From Oscillospiraceae bacterium (GTDB taxonomy: Bacteria; Bacillota_A; Clostridia; Saccharofermentanales; Saccharofermentanaceae): a stretch of DNA of 5,956 bases. Numbering within the stretch: the stretch's first letter is position 1; every line of letters starts with the position of its first letter. This document shows, piece after piece, positions 5,956-5,956 of the stretch. A model generated the notes under the pieces. It was not told the DNA's origin. It saw only the letters and a program-made list of their open reading frames with translations, and did no database searches. The DNA lies in contig CADCPU010000021.1 in NCBI GenBank assembly GCA_902803365.1, positions 1 to 5,956 on the forward strand, written 5' to 3'. Position numbers and translations under genes: made by a program.

Positions 5956-5956
5956 A

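Larger units (their letters stand above)
5462..5956. other. 495-base region without a convincing gene, filled with repeats and foldable DNA
   Basis: From the glyA terminator to the window end I see no reading frame with both a ribosome site and useful length. The content in order is a cluster of three 17-bp palindromes (5474-5576), a 56-nt unassigned stretch (5577-5632), a 140-nt inverted-repeat element (5633-5772), a 14-nt AT-rich stretch, a second cluster of three palindromes (5787-5888), and a promoter with leader and ribosome site (5899-5955) for a gene beyond the edge. The 56-nt stretch contains GCTTGAT (5591-5597), repeated inside the element at 5647-5653; I see no good promoter in it. 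Confidence 0.75.

Overview
The window looks like chromosomal DNA from an anaerobic Gram-positive bacterium of the Clostridia. The grounds are the style of the proteins, strong GGAGG-type ribosome sites, and a rhodanese-less ThiI beside a NifZ-like cysteine desulfurase. I cannot name the genus from sequence alone. All five genes lie on the + strand.

Positions 1-4091 form a tight gene string: the 3' half of purB (adenylosuccinate lyase), a cysteine desulfurase, thiI (tRNA 4-thiouridine synthase), and an AIR synthase/HypE-like ATP-dependent protein of unknown substrate. The junctions are a 1-nt overlap (TAATG), a 10-nt gap with a good ribosome site, and a 4-nt overlap (ATGA), so co-transcription and translational coupling are likely. 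The desulfurase would take sulfur from cysteine and pass it to ThiI, which has no rhodanese domain of its own. The AIR synthase-like protein is the unexplained member. After a 71-nt gap with a plausible promoter comes glyA (serine hydroxymethyltransferase, 4163-5404), closed by a strong intrinsic terminator at 5426-5461. purB and glyA give the region a purine/one-carbon flavour.

Positions 5462-5956 hold no convincing gene but are rich in structure. Six copies of a 17-bp palindrome (consensus CTCACCCTAAGGGTGAG) form two clusters of three, with starts 42-43 bp apart within each cluster. Between the clusters lies a 140-nt inverted-repeat element (5633-5772) that can fold into a long interrupted stem capped by a three-way junction. 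Just after the last palindrome is an extended -10 promoter (TGATATAAT), a small hairpin and an AGGAGGT ribosome site, so another + strand gene very probably begins just past the window edge. This palindrome array plus folded element is the least explained and most interesting part of the window. Its function is not settled by the sequence; an operator array, a repeat family with a MITE-like insert, and a structured RNA are all possible.
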